Positions 42,303-50,456 of a DNA stretch of 64,000 nucleotides are shown piece after piece (within the stretch, counting starts at the first letter, position 1; each line of letters opens with the position of its first letter). Under the pieces are notes generated by a model that was given only the letters and a program-made list of their open reading frames with translations, did not search any database and was not told the DNA's origin. The position numbers were made by a program, and so were the translations under genes. Source of the DNA: Mucilaginibacter psychrotolerans (lineage in GTDB: Bacteria; Bacteroidota; Bacteroidia; Sphingobacteriales; Sphingobacteriaceae); assembly GCF_004519315.1 (NCBI RefSeq), contig NZ_SOZE01000018.1, positions 1 through 64,000 of the forward strand. The letters run 5' to 3'.

Positions 42303-43109
42303 ATGATCGTATTTCCGAACGCAAAGATAAACATAGGCCTCAATATTACCGAACGTCGGCCCGACGGCTACCACAACCTGGAGACCGTTTTTTACCCCAT
42401 CAAAATTAACGACGTGCTGGAGGTGATAGAAGCCGACGAGCTCGGCTTTGAGTCGTCCGGAATCGAGATTCCCGGTGATGATGCCGACAACCTTTGCATC
42501 AAAGGCTACCATTTGCTGAAGAAGGATTTCCCGAAATTGCCGCCGGTAAAAATCCACCTGCACAAAAATATTCCGATAGGTGCCGGGCTGGGCGGCGGCT
42601 CAAGCGATGCCGCGTTTTTCATCAAGCTGATGAACGAGAAATTTGGGCTGGGACTATCTGCAGATGCCATGATGGATTACGCCCGGGTACTGGGTGCCGA
42701 CTGCGCTTTCTTCATCGAAGCCAAGCCCGTTTTCGCTTTCGACAAAGGCGACGAGTTTGAAAGCGTGAAATTAGACCTCTCGGCGTACAGAATTGTTTTG
42801 GTGATGCCAGATGCCCATGTCTCCACCGCGGAGGCCTACAGGGGCGTAAAACCGGCCCCGGTGAAAGAATCTCTTTACGAACTCATACAAGCCCCCATCG
42901 AAACCTGGAAGAGAAATATCAAGAACGATTTCGAAGTGCACATCTTCCGCGATCATCCGGCCATCCGCGGGGTGAAGGCTGAGCTTTACGAACGGGGGGC
43001 GTTGTACGCCGCCATGAGCGGGAGTGGGGCATCGGTCTTTGGCATATTCGATACCCTGCCCGACCTGAGCGCTATGGAAGCCGAAAACCAGGTTTTTTAT
43101 GATGTTTAG
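42303..43109 (+). CDS. ispE: 4-diphosphocytidyl-2-C-methyl-D-erythritol kinase
   Basis: 268 aa from ATG 42303 (MIVFPNAKINIGL), the usual IspE start; an ATG 12 codons upstream is possible but adds unconserved residues. The GHMP-kinase ATP loop PIGAGLGGGSSDAA is near residue 92, and YAAMSGSGASVFGIF is the C-terminal motif. It phosphorylates CDP-ME in the MEP isoprenoid pathway. It is convergent with the LapA-like gene. Confidence 0.94.
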   Translation: MIVFPNAKINIGLNITERRPDGYHNLETVFYPIKINDVLEVIEADELGFESSGIEIPGDDADNLCIKGYHLLKKDFPKLPPVKIHLHKNIPIGAGLGGGSSDAAFFIKLMNEKFGLGLSADAMMDYARVLGADCAFFIEAKPVFAFDKGDEFESVKLDLSAYRIVLVMPDAHVSTAEAYRGVKPAPVKESLYELIQAPIETWKRNIKNDFEVHIFRDHPAIRGVKAELYERGALYAAMSGSGASVFGIFDTLPDLSAMEAENQVFYDV

Positions 43110-43200
43110 GGTTTACCAGGCAGTTCAAAGAATACCACAGAAAAGCACCGATTTTTCTCCGGTTTTCCCGGGTAAAATGAGGTGTTTTTTGCTGTAAACT

Positions 43201-43479
43201 TCAATCGATATAATCCCTGTCCTCGTCACTTAGTGTACGGGGTTTGGGTCTGTCGTCTTCATCTTCATCGTAGCTGGTGTGGTTATATTTACTGCGACCG
43301 GGCCTGCCAACCAGGTAGCCCAAAATAAAGGTGGCTACGCCAACGATCAGCATCATGGTAATTTTAGAGATGTACATCGTAGAGAACAAAACCGTGAACT
43401 GAACCTTATCCAGGTTTTGCATAAAAATAATGGTCAGCAAAATTGCAATGATGAGTACGACGATGGTTTTTATGCTCAT
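43201..43479 (-). CDS. LapA-like (DUF1049) small membrane protein
   Basis: 92 aa with two hydrophobic helices (about 3-22 and 36-56) and the motif NLDKVQFTVLF between them, ending in an acidic tail (SYDEDEDDRPKPRTLSDEDRD). It resembles LapA/YciS (DUF1049) proteins of the inner membrane. In E. coli LapA/B control LPS synthesis; no lapB is adjacent, so the role is unproven. Confidence 0.8.
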   Translation of the reverse strand: MSIKTIVVLIIAILLTIIFMQNLDKVQFTVLFSTMYISKITMMLIVGVATFILGYLVGRPGRSKYNHTSYDEDEDDRPKPRTLSDEDRDYID

Positions 43480-44359
43480 GGCTTGGCTTTGTTTATGGTT
43501 GCCACAAGATGCGATTTTTTTAACCGGTTTTAAAATCGGTTTTTAAGAGACCTGAAATCTTACCCGAAAGCACGATGGCAGCGCGGCCAAAATCCCGGTA
43601 CTTATCGCTGCGCTTTTATTGACTCCCACAACGTACAAAAAGTGCTATCCATTTACCTCGTCTGATTTTTGCCTCGCACCTAACCTGGCCATGGCTCCAT
43701 TGTTTCCCGGATATTTTAAAGGAGCGGCTACTTTAAAAACAGCACCTAATTACTGACGTTTTTTACTGCTGATTTCCCGCCGGAAAAGCGCTGTTCGTAT
43801 ATGCGGGCAGTACCTCGCCGATTTTTAGTTGACGCTCAATTTTCTGCTCAATACACTTACATGAACAGTTCTGTCAAAAACGCGCGTGTGTATTTTTAAG
43901 TTATATAACACCTTCTATAATTCTCATTATTAGTATAATGAATTCATATTTTATAAGGTTCGTTAATGTGTACTAATATTTTTAGTATTCTGAATTTTTA
44001 AAAGTTTATGTTATTTGAATTTTTGATTTAGTTAATTTATATAAATAACTGATTTTAAGTAGAGTGATTTTTTGGAAATTTTCATTATTTAAAAAATAAG
44101 AATGTTTTTTATGTATGTAGTATGGGTGTTAAGCGTATTTCAGTCTTCTTTGCTGAAGTTTTTGTTCAGTACACTATCAAAAAAGTAGATTTTGCGCGTG
44201 TGGAAATTAATAAGGCTGCGACGAGCAATTCCTCGTCGGGAAATTTGGATGCCTTAGAAGGGCTAAAAATGGCTTATTTGCAGAGGCGTATTTAGCCCCT
44301 ACCCCAGGTTACGTTGGGATGATTAGATGAAAAAACGGAAGAAAACAAAGGCTTAAAAA
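43480..44359. other. Long AT-rich noncoding gap
   Basis: The 880 bp contain no credible gene on either strand. The part at 43890-44130 is very A/T-rich. CGACGAG...CTCGTCG near 44219-44238 makes a short hairpin. No DnaA-box cluster, tRNA, riboswitch or promoter consensus was recognised. It may be a decayed gene or insertion site. Confidence 0.5.
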
Positions 44360-45262
44360 TTACCTGCCGCGGCGTTTTATTACGTGCTTTTGGGCGAGGG
44401 GATAAAGAAAAATAGTGGAAAGGATAATGACCGCACCAATCCAAAAACCGGGTGTTACCCGGTTCCTGTCGCCCAAAAAAAGGAAGGCCATAATGATGCC
44501 GTAAACGGGTTCCAGATTGGTGATGAGCGCCACCCGGAAGGCCGAAAGTTCGCGCATTACCGATACCCCTGCCACGTAAGCCAGCGATGTACACACCGTA
44601 CCCAGCAGTACGAGGTAGCCGATATCGGATAATTTGGGTATGCTGAAATTGGCGAAGCTGCCGGTTACCAGCAGGTAAATAGTTATCCATACGAAGGCCC
44701 CCGTAAGCTCGTAGAATGCGATAACAGGTGCCTCGTAGGTCTTCACAAACCGCGAATTGATAATGGCGAAGAGGGCTGCCAATACCGCGCTGGCAAGGCC
44801 TGCTATGATGCCCTTAGTGTATTGTGTTTCGAATTTAAAAATCAAAACAATGCCGACGATGATCAAAAACCCTGCTACGATTTCCATTTTGGAGATGCGC
44901 GTTTTGTTGATGATCGGCTCAAAAATTGCCGTGAAAAGTGTGATAGAAGAGAGGCAAACCAGCGTAACCGGCACGGTAGAAAGTTTGATGGAAGCGAAGA
45001 AAAGTATCCAATGCCCACCCACCAAAGCGCCGGTAAAGGCCATTTTTACCAGTGTTTTTCGGAGGATTTTCGGTGTTTTTCTTTGAAAAATAAGGTAAAA
45101 AAACAGCGAAATTGCTGCAATTCCAACCCTGTACCACACCAAAGTTACCGCGGATATAGTGATAAGTTGGCCCAGTATGCCGGTAAATCCCCATACAAAA
45201 ACGGTCAGATGAAGGATGATGAGGTTTTTACTAAGGGCTGGGTTGGTGGTTTTTTCGGGCAT
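44360..45262 (-). CDS. DMT-superfamily EamA-type transporter
   Basis: 300 aa with ten hydrophobic segments in two EamA repeats: HLTVFVWGFTGILGQL at the start and AVLAALFAIINSRFVK then TSLAYVAGVSVMRELSAFRVALITNLEPVYGIIMAFLFLGD, the diagnostic second-repeat motif. It exports metabolites across the inner membrane; the substrate is unknown. It starts directly after the LptF/G stop and is the third gene of the tgt operon. Confidence 0.92.
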   Translation of the reverse strand: MPEKTTNPALSKNLIILHLTVFVWGFTGILGQLITISAVTLVWYRVGIAAISLFFYLIFQRKTPKILRKTLVKMAFTGALVGGHWILFFASIKLSTVPVTLVCLSSITLFTAIFEPIINKTRISKMEIVAGFLIIVGIVLIFKFETQYTKGIIAGLASAVLAALFAIINSRFVKTYEAPVIAFYELTGAFVWITIYLLVTGSFANFSIPKLSDIGYLVLLGTVCTSLAYVAGVSVMRELSAFRVALITNLEPVYGIIMAFLFLGDRNRVTPGFWIGAVIILSTIFLYPLAQKHVIKRRGR

Positions 45263-46378
45263 TTATTTGGGTGCTTTCAGTATCAATACTGTGCCCAATA
45301 TACCAAAAACTATGTTAGGAATCAGTACCGCAATCAAGGGTTCATAACCACCTTTAACGGCAAAAACGAGTGCGAAACGGTTCACTACGATGTACACAAA
45401 GCAGATGAAAATGCCTATCCCCAGGGGTAGTCCTACGCCACCGCGCACCTTGCGCGAGGAGATAGCAACGGCAATTACACATAGCACGAAAGAAGAAAAA
45501 GGCTCTACAAAGCGGCGGTATTTTTCAAACTGCATATCAATTAAAGCACCCGTGCCGCGCTGCTTTTCTTTCTCTATAAGGGTGTTCAAAACCTTTAAAC
45601 TCATGCCTCCATACACGTTGCTGTTCACGTTATCGTGCACCTCAAAATCTATTGGGCGCATGTCTAAAACGGTGTCGATTGGCGGGCCGTTCGAGATGAA
45701 TTTTTCCTTTAAACCGTTCACATAACGTATAGATGGGCTGATAATATTCCACCTGGTTTTCACCGTATCAAACTGTATACTGGGTGCAGTTAGCCTCATT
45801 TTTAGCTCGTCGCCATCAAATTTTTCCAGCATAAACTGGTAGCCAATATGCACCTGGGGGTCGTAAGATTGCAGGAAAACGAAGGTGTTTTTGTCTAGCT
45901 GGATGTGTACTTCGCTCTTGGTTGGGTCGTCGCCGATGAAGAAATATTTGCTTTCGAAATCAACTTTTAGCTTATTGGTGAAGGGGATTATGAAGATATT
46001 GGCCAGTATAGATACCGTAAAAATGACCGTTGCCGACAGTATATAGGGCCGCATGAAACGGTAAAAACTGGCCTTACTGGTGAGGATCGGTACGATCTCT
46101 GTTTGGTTGGCCATCTTCGCCGTAAAGAAAATAACCGCCAAAAAATTGATCAGCGGAGATAGCATCATCATATAATACGGCACAAAACCGGCGTAGTATT
46201 TAAACACGATATCGCTTAAAGTAGCGTTTTTTCCCAGGAAATTATCCAGGTGTTCTGACACGTCGAACACGATGGAAATAGCCATAAAAATGCCCAGGGT
46301 GAATATAAACGTGCCCAGGTATTTCTTGATGATATACCAATCGATGGTTTTTAAGTACCGGTCTAAAAACTTCCTCAT
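45263..46378 (-). CDS. LptF/LptG-family LPS export permease
   Basis: 371 aa, YjgP/YjgQ fold: TM helices at about 15-35, 60-85 and 105-125, a periplasmic beta-jellyroll domain (about 130-285, with IGYQFMLEKFDGDELKMRLTAPSIQFD), and three C-terminal helices. It works with LptB2 to extract LPS from the inner membrane. Whether it is F or G cannot be decided, since only one copy is visible. It directly abuts tgt and the EamA gene. Confidence 0.9.
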   Translation of the reverse strand: MRKFLDRYLKTIDWYIIKKYLGTFIFTLGIFMAISIVFDVSEHLDNFLGKNATLSDIVFKYYAGFVPYYMMMLSPLINFLAVIFFTAKMANQTEIVPILTSKASFYRFMRPYILSATVIFTVSILANIFIIPFTNKLKVDFESKYFFIGDDPTKSEVHIQLDKNTFVFLQSYDPQVHIGYQFMLEKFDGDELKMRLTAPSIQFDTVKTRWNIISPSIRYVNGLKEKFISNGPPIDTVLDMRPIDFEVHDNVNSNVYGGMSLKVLNTLIEKEKQRGTGALIDMQFEKYRRFVEPFSSFVLCVIAVAISSRKVRGGVGLPLGIGIFICFVYIVVNRFALVFAVKGGYEPLIAVLIPNIVFGILGTVLILKAPK

Positions 46379-47509
46379 TTATAAGCGTTGGCCTAAGCGG
46401 CTCACCATTATTTTCTTCCAGTGGTAAAACTCCCCGCTGATGATTTTATTGCGCGCCTCGGTTACCAGCCACAGGTAAAAATGCAGGTTGTGCAGGGTGG
46501 CTATCTGCGCGCCAAGCATCTCTCCGGAGTGTATCAGGTGGCGCAAATAGGCCTTGGTATATTGCGTATCGGCATACAAATCGCTATCCGCTTCTATGGG
46601 CGAAAAGTCGTTTTCCCACTTTTTATTACGCATATTCAGGATGCCATTTTTGGTAAAAAGCATGCCGTTGCGGGCGTTTCGGGTAGGCATAACGCAGTCG
46701 AACATGTCAATTCCAAGCGCGATATTCTCTAAAATATTCACCGGCGTACCCACGCCCATCAGGTAACGAGGCTTGCTTTGGGGCAATATATCGCATACAA
46801 TTTCCGTCATGGCGTACATTTCTTCGGCCGGTTCGCCTACAGATAAACCGCCTATTGCATTGCCTTCGCGCTCAAAAGAAGCGATAACTTCGGCCGACCG
46901 CACACGCAAATCCTTATACACAGAGCCCTGTACAATGGGGAACAAAGTTTGGTTATAATCGTACTTTGGTTGGGTGTTATCGAACCGGTCGCAGCAGCGT
47001 TTTAGCCAGCGATGCGTCATTTCTATGGAGCGTTTTGCGTAGTTATAATCGCATGGATAGGGGGTGCATTCGTCGAAAGCCATGATGATATCCGCACCAA
47101 TTACGCGCTGTATATCCATCACATTTTCGGGTGTAAACAGGTGTTTTGAGCCATCCACATGCGAACGGAAGGTAACGCCTTCTTCTTTTATTTTGCGAAC
47201 ATCCGTAAGCGAATACACCTGGTAGCCGCCGCTATCGGTTAAAATAGGGCCTTCCCAACCGTTGAATTTATGCAGGCCGCCTGCACTTTCTATAATATCC
47301 AGGCCCGGCCGCAGGTATAAATGATAGGTGTTTCCTAATATGATCTGGGCCTTTATATCGTTCTTAAGTTCGCGCTGGTGTACCGCTTTTACCGTACCGG
47401 CGGTACCCACCGGCATAAAAATAGGCGTTTGTATTACACCATGGTCGGTAACCAGTTCGCCCGCGCGGGCTTTAGATAGGGGGTCTTGAGCTGTTAAAGT
47501 AAATTCCAT
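46379..47509 (-). CDS. tgt: tRNA-guanine(34) transglycosylase
   Basis: 376 aa. The active-site loop DSGGYQVYSL (about D91), MAFDECTPYPCDYNYAKRS, the GGLSVGEP motif and MGVGTPVNILENIALGIDMFDCVMPTRNARNG (nucleophile Asp region) identify Tgt, which inserts a queuosine precursor at the wobble base. The CxCxxC zinc cysteines of the E. coli enzyme are not visible; the corresponding segment reads SDLYADTQYTKAYLRHL. It heads an operon with the LptF/G-type and EamA genes, with no gaps between them. Confidence 0.95.
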   Translation of the reverse strand: MEFTLTAQDPLSKARAGELVTDHGVIQTPIFMPVGTAGTVKAVHQRELKNDIKAQIILGNTYHLYLRPGLDIIESAGGLHKFNGWEGPILTDSGGYQVYSLTDVRKIKEEGVTFRSHVDGSKHLFTPENVMDIQRVIGADIIMAFDECTPYPCDYNYAKRSIEMTHRWLKRCCDRFDNTQPKYDYNQTLFPIVQGSVYKDLRVRSAEVIASFEREGNAIGGLSVGEPAEEMYAMTEIVCDILPQSKPRYLMGVGTPVNILENIALGIDMFDCVMPTRNARNGMLFTKNGILNMRNKKWENDFSPIEADSDLYADTQYTKAYLRHLIHSGEMLGAQIATLHNLHFYLWLVTEARNKIISGEFYHWKKIMVSRLGQRL

Positions 47510-47553
47510 TAATCCCGCAAAATTAGTGATTTAGGTTGAAAGCGACGTAAGCC

Positions 47554-48990
47554 TTAACGTGGTTTAATCGTCAGGAATACGCGTTTGTAGCGCGACAATG
47601 CGGGCTTCCCCTTATCGGTTACTTTCAGGATAAATTGGGTTGTTCCCGTTGTTTTTACCTCGGGTGCTAACAGAAAAATTTTATATAAATTTTCTGCCAC
47701 GAGGATTTTTACCGGTGTTTTTAGCGTACCAGTTTCTGCGTACTGAAACCATAAATAGCTTAGGTTATCGCCATCCGGATCGGTTGTGCCGCTTGCATCG
47801 AGCGAAAAAATTTCGCCGGCTGTTACTGTAATAGCCATTGAATGCCCTACTGCAGGCACCGGCGGGTGGTTGGCACCACGGTAAGGCTTGGTTGTCCAAT
47901 CCATCCGGGCCGCAAAATCGTTCTGATAATCATCGCGCCAGCGCCAAATGGTTGCCCAGTTATCATGAAAAGATACCGTATCATTGCGCACAGCACGGCC
48001 ATAATTGTTAAAAAGTACGGGTGTATAACTATCCGCAGCATTCGTAAAAATGGGCCTTGTTTCGGATTCTATCGGTACGCCACCGGTAAAACCTTTTGCA
48101 TCAAAATCGGCCAGGTTAGGCTTATAAAGTTCGTAACGGCCGCCCCATCCACCCCATTCCGGATGGTTTGGAACGTTCAGCCCGTTTGGTATCAGCGATA
48201 GCCATGATGGCGTATCGCCCTCCATTGTATAGGCAACATCGGGATAAAGTGCACCCAACGGCCCCTTGCTTTGTTGGATATTATCGGCTATCCATCTATT
48301 GCTAATCGTTTCGTTATTTGCGCCGTCCACCGCCTTGCTCATGGCCAGCCAGGTGGCTTTTCCGTATCCGCCGGGGGTAAGGATATAGAACAATTCGGGG
48401 AAGTTATTCCGAATCCAAATACCGCTATCGTCCTGATCAGAGATGGTGTAAACGCGCAGTTTGGCAACCATTTTCTTCATGGTTGCCACGTCGTTAGAAT
48501 TTTTAAGCGTATATAATGCCTGCGCCAAAGTGTTGGCACCGCCCCATACCGAGATCCATAATGGGCGAGGATCGTTTTGTTTCAGTTCTCTTATTATCCA
48601 ATCAGAGCCCGCAGAATTTTTCCCGGCGCCGGTAGCATTTAAACCATAGCCGGGTTGCCCTTTTTTTACCAGCATACTTAATTTTTGCGCATCGGGGTAA
48701 GCCGGGTCGTGCTTCCGCAGGTTTGGCAATACCTTATTATATACACTAATTATTTTTTGGATAGATTCGGGCACTATCCACGTTTTTTGATGGACTGATG
48801 TAGTGGCAATTAAGCCCTTTATATCAATATCATTACTATATAATAATAGCCTGATGAGGCTTTGCGTGTCGTCGGCATCAGCCTCAATGTCCGTTAGTAT
48901 AATTACACGGTTTTTTGGAGCGTGCTGTGCGTTGGCAACAGTAATAACAAAAAGACACAGCAGCGTTAGTACAGTTTTAAACGGATTCAT
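47554..48990 (-). CDS. Exported DUF1593 protein (nucleoside-hydrolase-like fold)
   Basis: 478 aa. A signal peptide (MNPFKTVLTLLCLFVITVANA) precedes a nucleoside-hydrolase-like domain with RVIILTDIEADADDTQSLIRLLLYS, SVWGGANTLAQALYTL and YTISDQDDSGIW, the DUF1593 signature (calcium site DxDxDD-like). The C-terminal ~95 residues (from about 385) are an Ig-like/PKD-like beta-domain (DPDGDNLSYLWFQY). Such proteins occur in carbohydrate-degrading Bacteroidota. The substrate is unknown. Confidence 0.88.
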   Translation of the reverse strand: MNPFKTVLTLLCLFVITVANAQHAPKNRVIILTDIEADADDTQSLIRLLLYSNDIDIKGLIATTSVHQKTWIVPESIQKIISVYNKVLPNLRKHDPAYPDAQKLSMLVKKGQPGYGLNATGAGKNSAGSDWIIRELKQNDPRPLWISVWGGANTLAQALYTLKNSNDVATMKKMVAKLRVYTISDQDDSGIWIRNNFPELFYILTPGGYGKATWLAMSKAVDGANNETISNRWIADNIQQSKGPLGALYPDVAYTMEGDTPSWLSLIPNGLNVPNHPEWGGWGGRYELYKPNLADFDAKGFTGGVPIESETRPIFTNAADSYTPVLFNNYGRAVRNDTVSFHDNWATIWRWRDDYQNDFAARMDWTTKPYRGANHPPVPAVGHSMAITVTAGEIFSLDASGTTDPDGDNLSYLWFQYAETGTLKTPVKILVAENLYKIFLLAPEVKTTGTTQFILKVTDKGKPALSRYKRVFLTIKPR

Positions 48991-49118
48991 AAAACAGAAA
49001 TCGGCGGTTAATTGGTTGTTTACGCTAATGTAGTTATTTTAGATGATAGGGGTATATTGAAGATGAATTTGCAATTTGGGGGAGATGAAGGGGCGGGTGT
49101 ATGATACAGAAAAAACAT

Positions 49119-49126
49119 TAAGTTTG
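49119..49126 (+). promoter_or_regulatory. -7 box of the DUF6934-like gene
   Basis: TAAGTTTG, an exact TAnnTTTG match, 29 bases before the ATG at 49156. Confidence 0.55.
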
Positions 49127-49155
49127 GGATGTCAACCTACAGCATTACATAATTA

Positions 49156-49605
49156 ATGAATTTAGAAAGATATCCTTACTACGCAACCGACGACGCTCAA
49201 GAGTACACTTTTTACAGTGAAGGCCCGAGAGGGTTGATAAGGAAGGTTGTTAAATTTGTTAAAGCTCGGGATAATCCTATTATTTATAATTTGGGTTTCG
49301 GTGACGTAGATGCGTTGACGGGCATAATCGACGATTTAGCAATAACGGATAATAAGGATAGAGACAGGATTTTGGCAACAGTTGCCACAACAATCAATGA
49401 GTTTTGTGATCATCATGGTAACCATTACATCTATGCCGAAGGGAATACGCCGGCGAAAACGAGACTGTATCAAATGAGCATAGGACGCATGTTAAACGAT
49501 ATTAAGCCTGGTTTTGAGGTATACGGGTTTAGAGACGACGGCTTTGAAAGTTTTCAATTGAATGTTAACTATGAGGCATTTCTTGTGAAAAGGAAAGAAA
49601 AATAG
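49156..49605 (+). CDS. DUF6934-like protein
   Basis: 149 aa. It has EYTFYSEGPRGLIRKVVKFVK, YNLGFGDVDALTGIIDD, then NKDRDRILATVATTINEFCDHH and YAEGNTPAKTRLYQMSIGRML, ending GFESFQLNVNYEAFLVKR. This matches my memory of DUF6934, a Bacteroidota protein found with small downstream genes. There is no signal peptide. The Gxx-DRD-ATVA-EGxTPAxTRLYQM block is the likely active or binding region. Three small genes follow in the same direction. Function is unknown; a two-component toxin-antitoxin-like or defence role is speculation. Confidence 0.75.
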   Translation: MNLERYPYYATDDAQEYTFYSEGPRGLIRKVVKFVKARDNPIIYNLGFGDVDALTGIIDDLAITDNKDRDRILATVATTINEFCDHHGNHYIYAEGNTPAKTRLYQMSIGRMLNDIKPGFEVYGFRDDGFESFQLNVNYEAFLVKRKEK

Positions 49606-49613
49606 TAAATTTG
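49606..49613 (+). promoter_or_regulatory. Internal -7 box ahead of the first NDPxF small gene
   Basis: TAAATTTG lies just after the DUF6934-like stop, and the 9-base word AGTAAATTT recurs at 49605-49613 and 49619-49627. It could give the small gene its own transcript. Confidence 0.45.
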
Positions 49614-49632
49614 ATATAGTAAATTTAAAGTC

Positions 49633-49794
49633 ATGCCAGAAACAAAAAAGGTGCCTTACGAGAAAGGATTTGGTAAACCAGTAGCAATTATTGGTGAGAG
49701 TAGCTTTGATAATGATCCATTTTTTATTGAAAAGCTTGAGAAAGCCAAAAAGCGGCTTGCCAATGTCACTTTTCCCATTCAGGTAAAAAAGTAA
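49633..49794 (+). CDS. Small protein, NDPxF family (copy 1)
   Basis: 53 aa. After KKVPYEKGFGKPVAIIGE comes the motif DNDPFFIEKLEKAKKRL. The same motif recurs in the two genes downstream (NDPYFVKKAEQAKEFI, NDPVFIEQAERAKQFL), and copy 3 also shares GFGxP. It is 27 bp from the DUF6934-like gene. The N-terminal GFGKPV segment and C-terminal helix suggest a short binding partner. Confidence 0.7.
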   Translation: MPETKKVPYEKGFGKPVAIIGESSFDNDPFFIEKLEKAKKRLANVTFPIQVKK

Positions 49795-49872
49795 AATTAG
49801 CTAATAGCTGCTTTATAAACTTGGCAAACTGAAATTACCCTAGTTCCCATTTATTGAGGGTGGGTAAAAGCG

Positions 49873-50103
49873 TTGGAAGCTAAAAAAAATGAAATTCCTT
49901 ACGCATTAAAGAAATGTTATCGAAATCGCACTGTCTCGGAAATAAATATGGAATTACGGAAAGCTAGTCATAATGGTGTTATAAGTGATAAAGTAAAAGA
50001 TAGGAGTAATGACCCCTACTTTGTTAAGAAAGCAGAACAGGCTAAAGAATTTATACGCAAAAATGGTTTGAAAGGATTGCCCGAGGAGTATCTAAAAAAG
50101 TAA
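49873..50103 (+). CDS. Small protein, NDPxF family (copy 2)
   Basis: 76 aa from TTG 49873, chosen because KKNEIPYALKK parallels KKVPYEK of copy 1. The motif SNDPYFVKKAEQAKEFI is followed by NGLKGLPEEYLKK. An extra middle section (residues about 17-45) is absent in the other copies. Its stop overlaps the next gene (TAATG). Confidence 0.6.
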   Translation: MEAKKNEIPYALKKCYRNRTVSEINMELRKASHNGVISDKVKDRSNDPYFVKKAEQAKEFIRKNGLKGLPEEYLKK

Positions 50104-50291
50104 TGCCTTGCTTTATGTCCGAAGTAAAAAAAGTAAATACTATAATTGGATTTGGCGAACCTATTATAGATAATACCATGAAGACTCACGAAAATGACCC
50201 TGTTTTTATCGAACAGGCAGAGCGCGCCAAACAATTCCTTCGCCTACACCCCATACCTGATTGGATGCTGAAAAAGCACGAAAACAAATAA
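50103..50291 (+). CDS. Small protein, NDPxF family (copy 3)
   Basis: 62 aa from ATG 50103; the ATG at 50115 is the alternative and gives MSEVKKVNTIIGFGEP. The motif ENDPVFIEQAERAKQFL precedes LHPIPDWMLKKHENK. It is translationally coupled to copy 2. A hairpin GAAACGGC/GCCGTTTC (50294-50323) follows and may terminate the operon. Confidence 0.7.
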   Translation: MPCFMSEVKKVNTIIGFGEPIIDNTMKTHENDPVFIEQAERAKQFLRLHPIPDWMLKKHENK

Positions 50292-50293
50292 CA

Positions 50294-50323
50294 GAAACGG
50301 CACCTGATATTAGGGGCCGTTTC
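50294..50323 (+). terminator. Hairpin after the small-gene cluster
   Basis: GAAACGGC (50294-50301) pairs with GCCGTTTC (50316-50323). The T-run is short. Confidence 0.5.
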
Positions 50324-50370
50324 CGTTTCAGGCAGTTGTAGCCGTAAGCTTGCCTATAATCTACACAAAA

Positions 50371-50437
50371 AACCTTTAAAAAACAAACCTTTCAACCTTA
50401 AAACATTCCAACGTTTCAACCTTTTTTAGCACTTTTG
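50371..50437 (+). promoter_or_regulatory. Glycosyltransferase upstream region: pyrimidine tract and -7-like box
   Basis: 50371-50432 repeats words such as CAACCTTAAAACATTCCAAC and ends in CCTTTTTT; CACTTTTG at 50430-50437 is one base off TAnnTTTG and is 20 bases before the TTG start. Confidence 0.4.
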
Positions 50438-50456
50438 CACCTTATTATTAAGGGGT

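Noticed and set aside
43480..44359. Replication origin in the AT-rich gap
   Set aside because: No DnaA-box cluster, dnaA or parAB genes and no strand switch typical of an origin.
44822..45430. 202-codon + strand frame over the EamA and LptF/G genes
   Set aside because: It is antisense to two well-supported membrane proteins and shows no family features.
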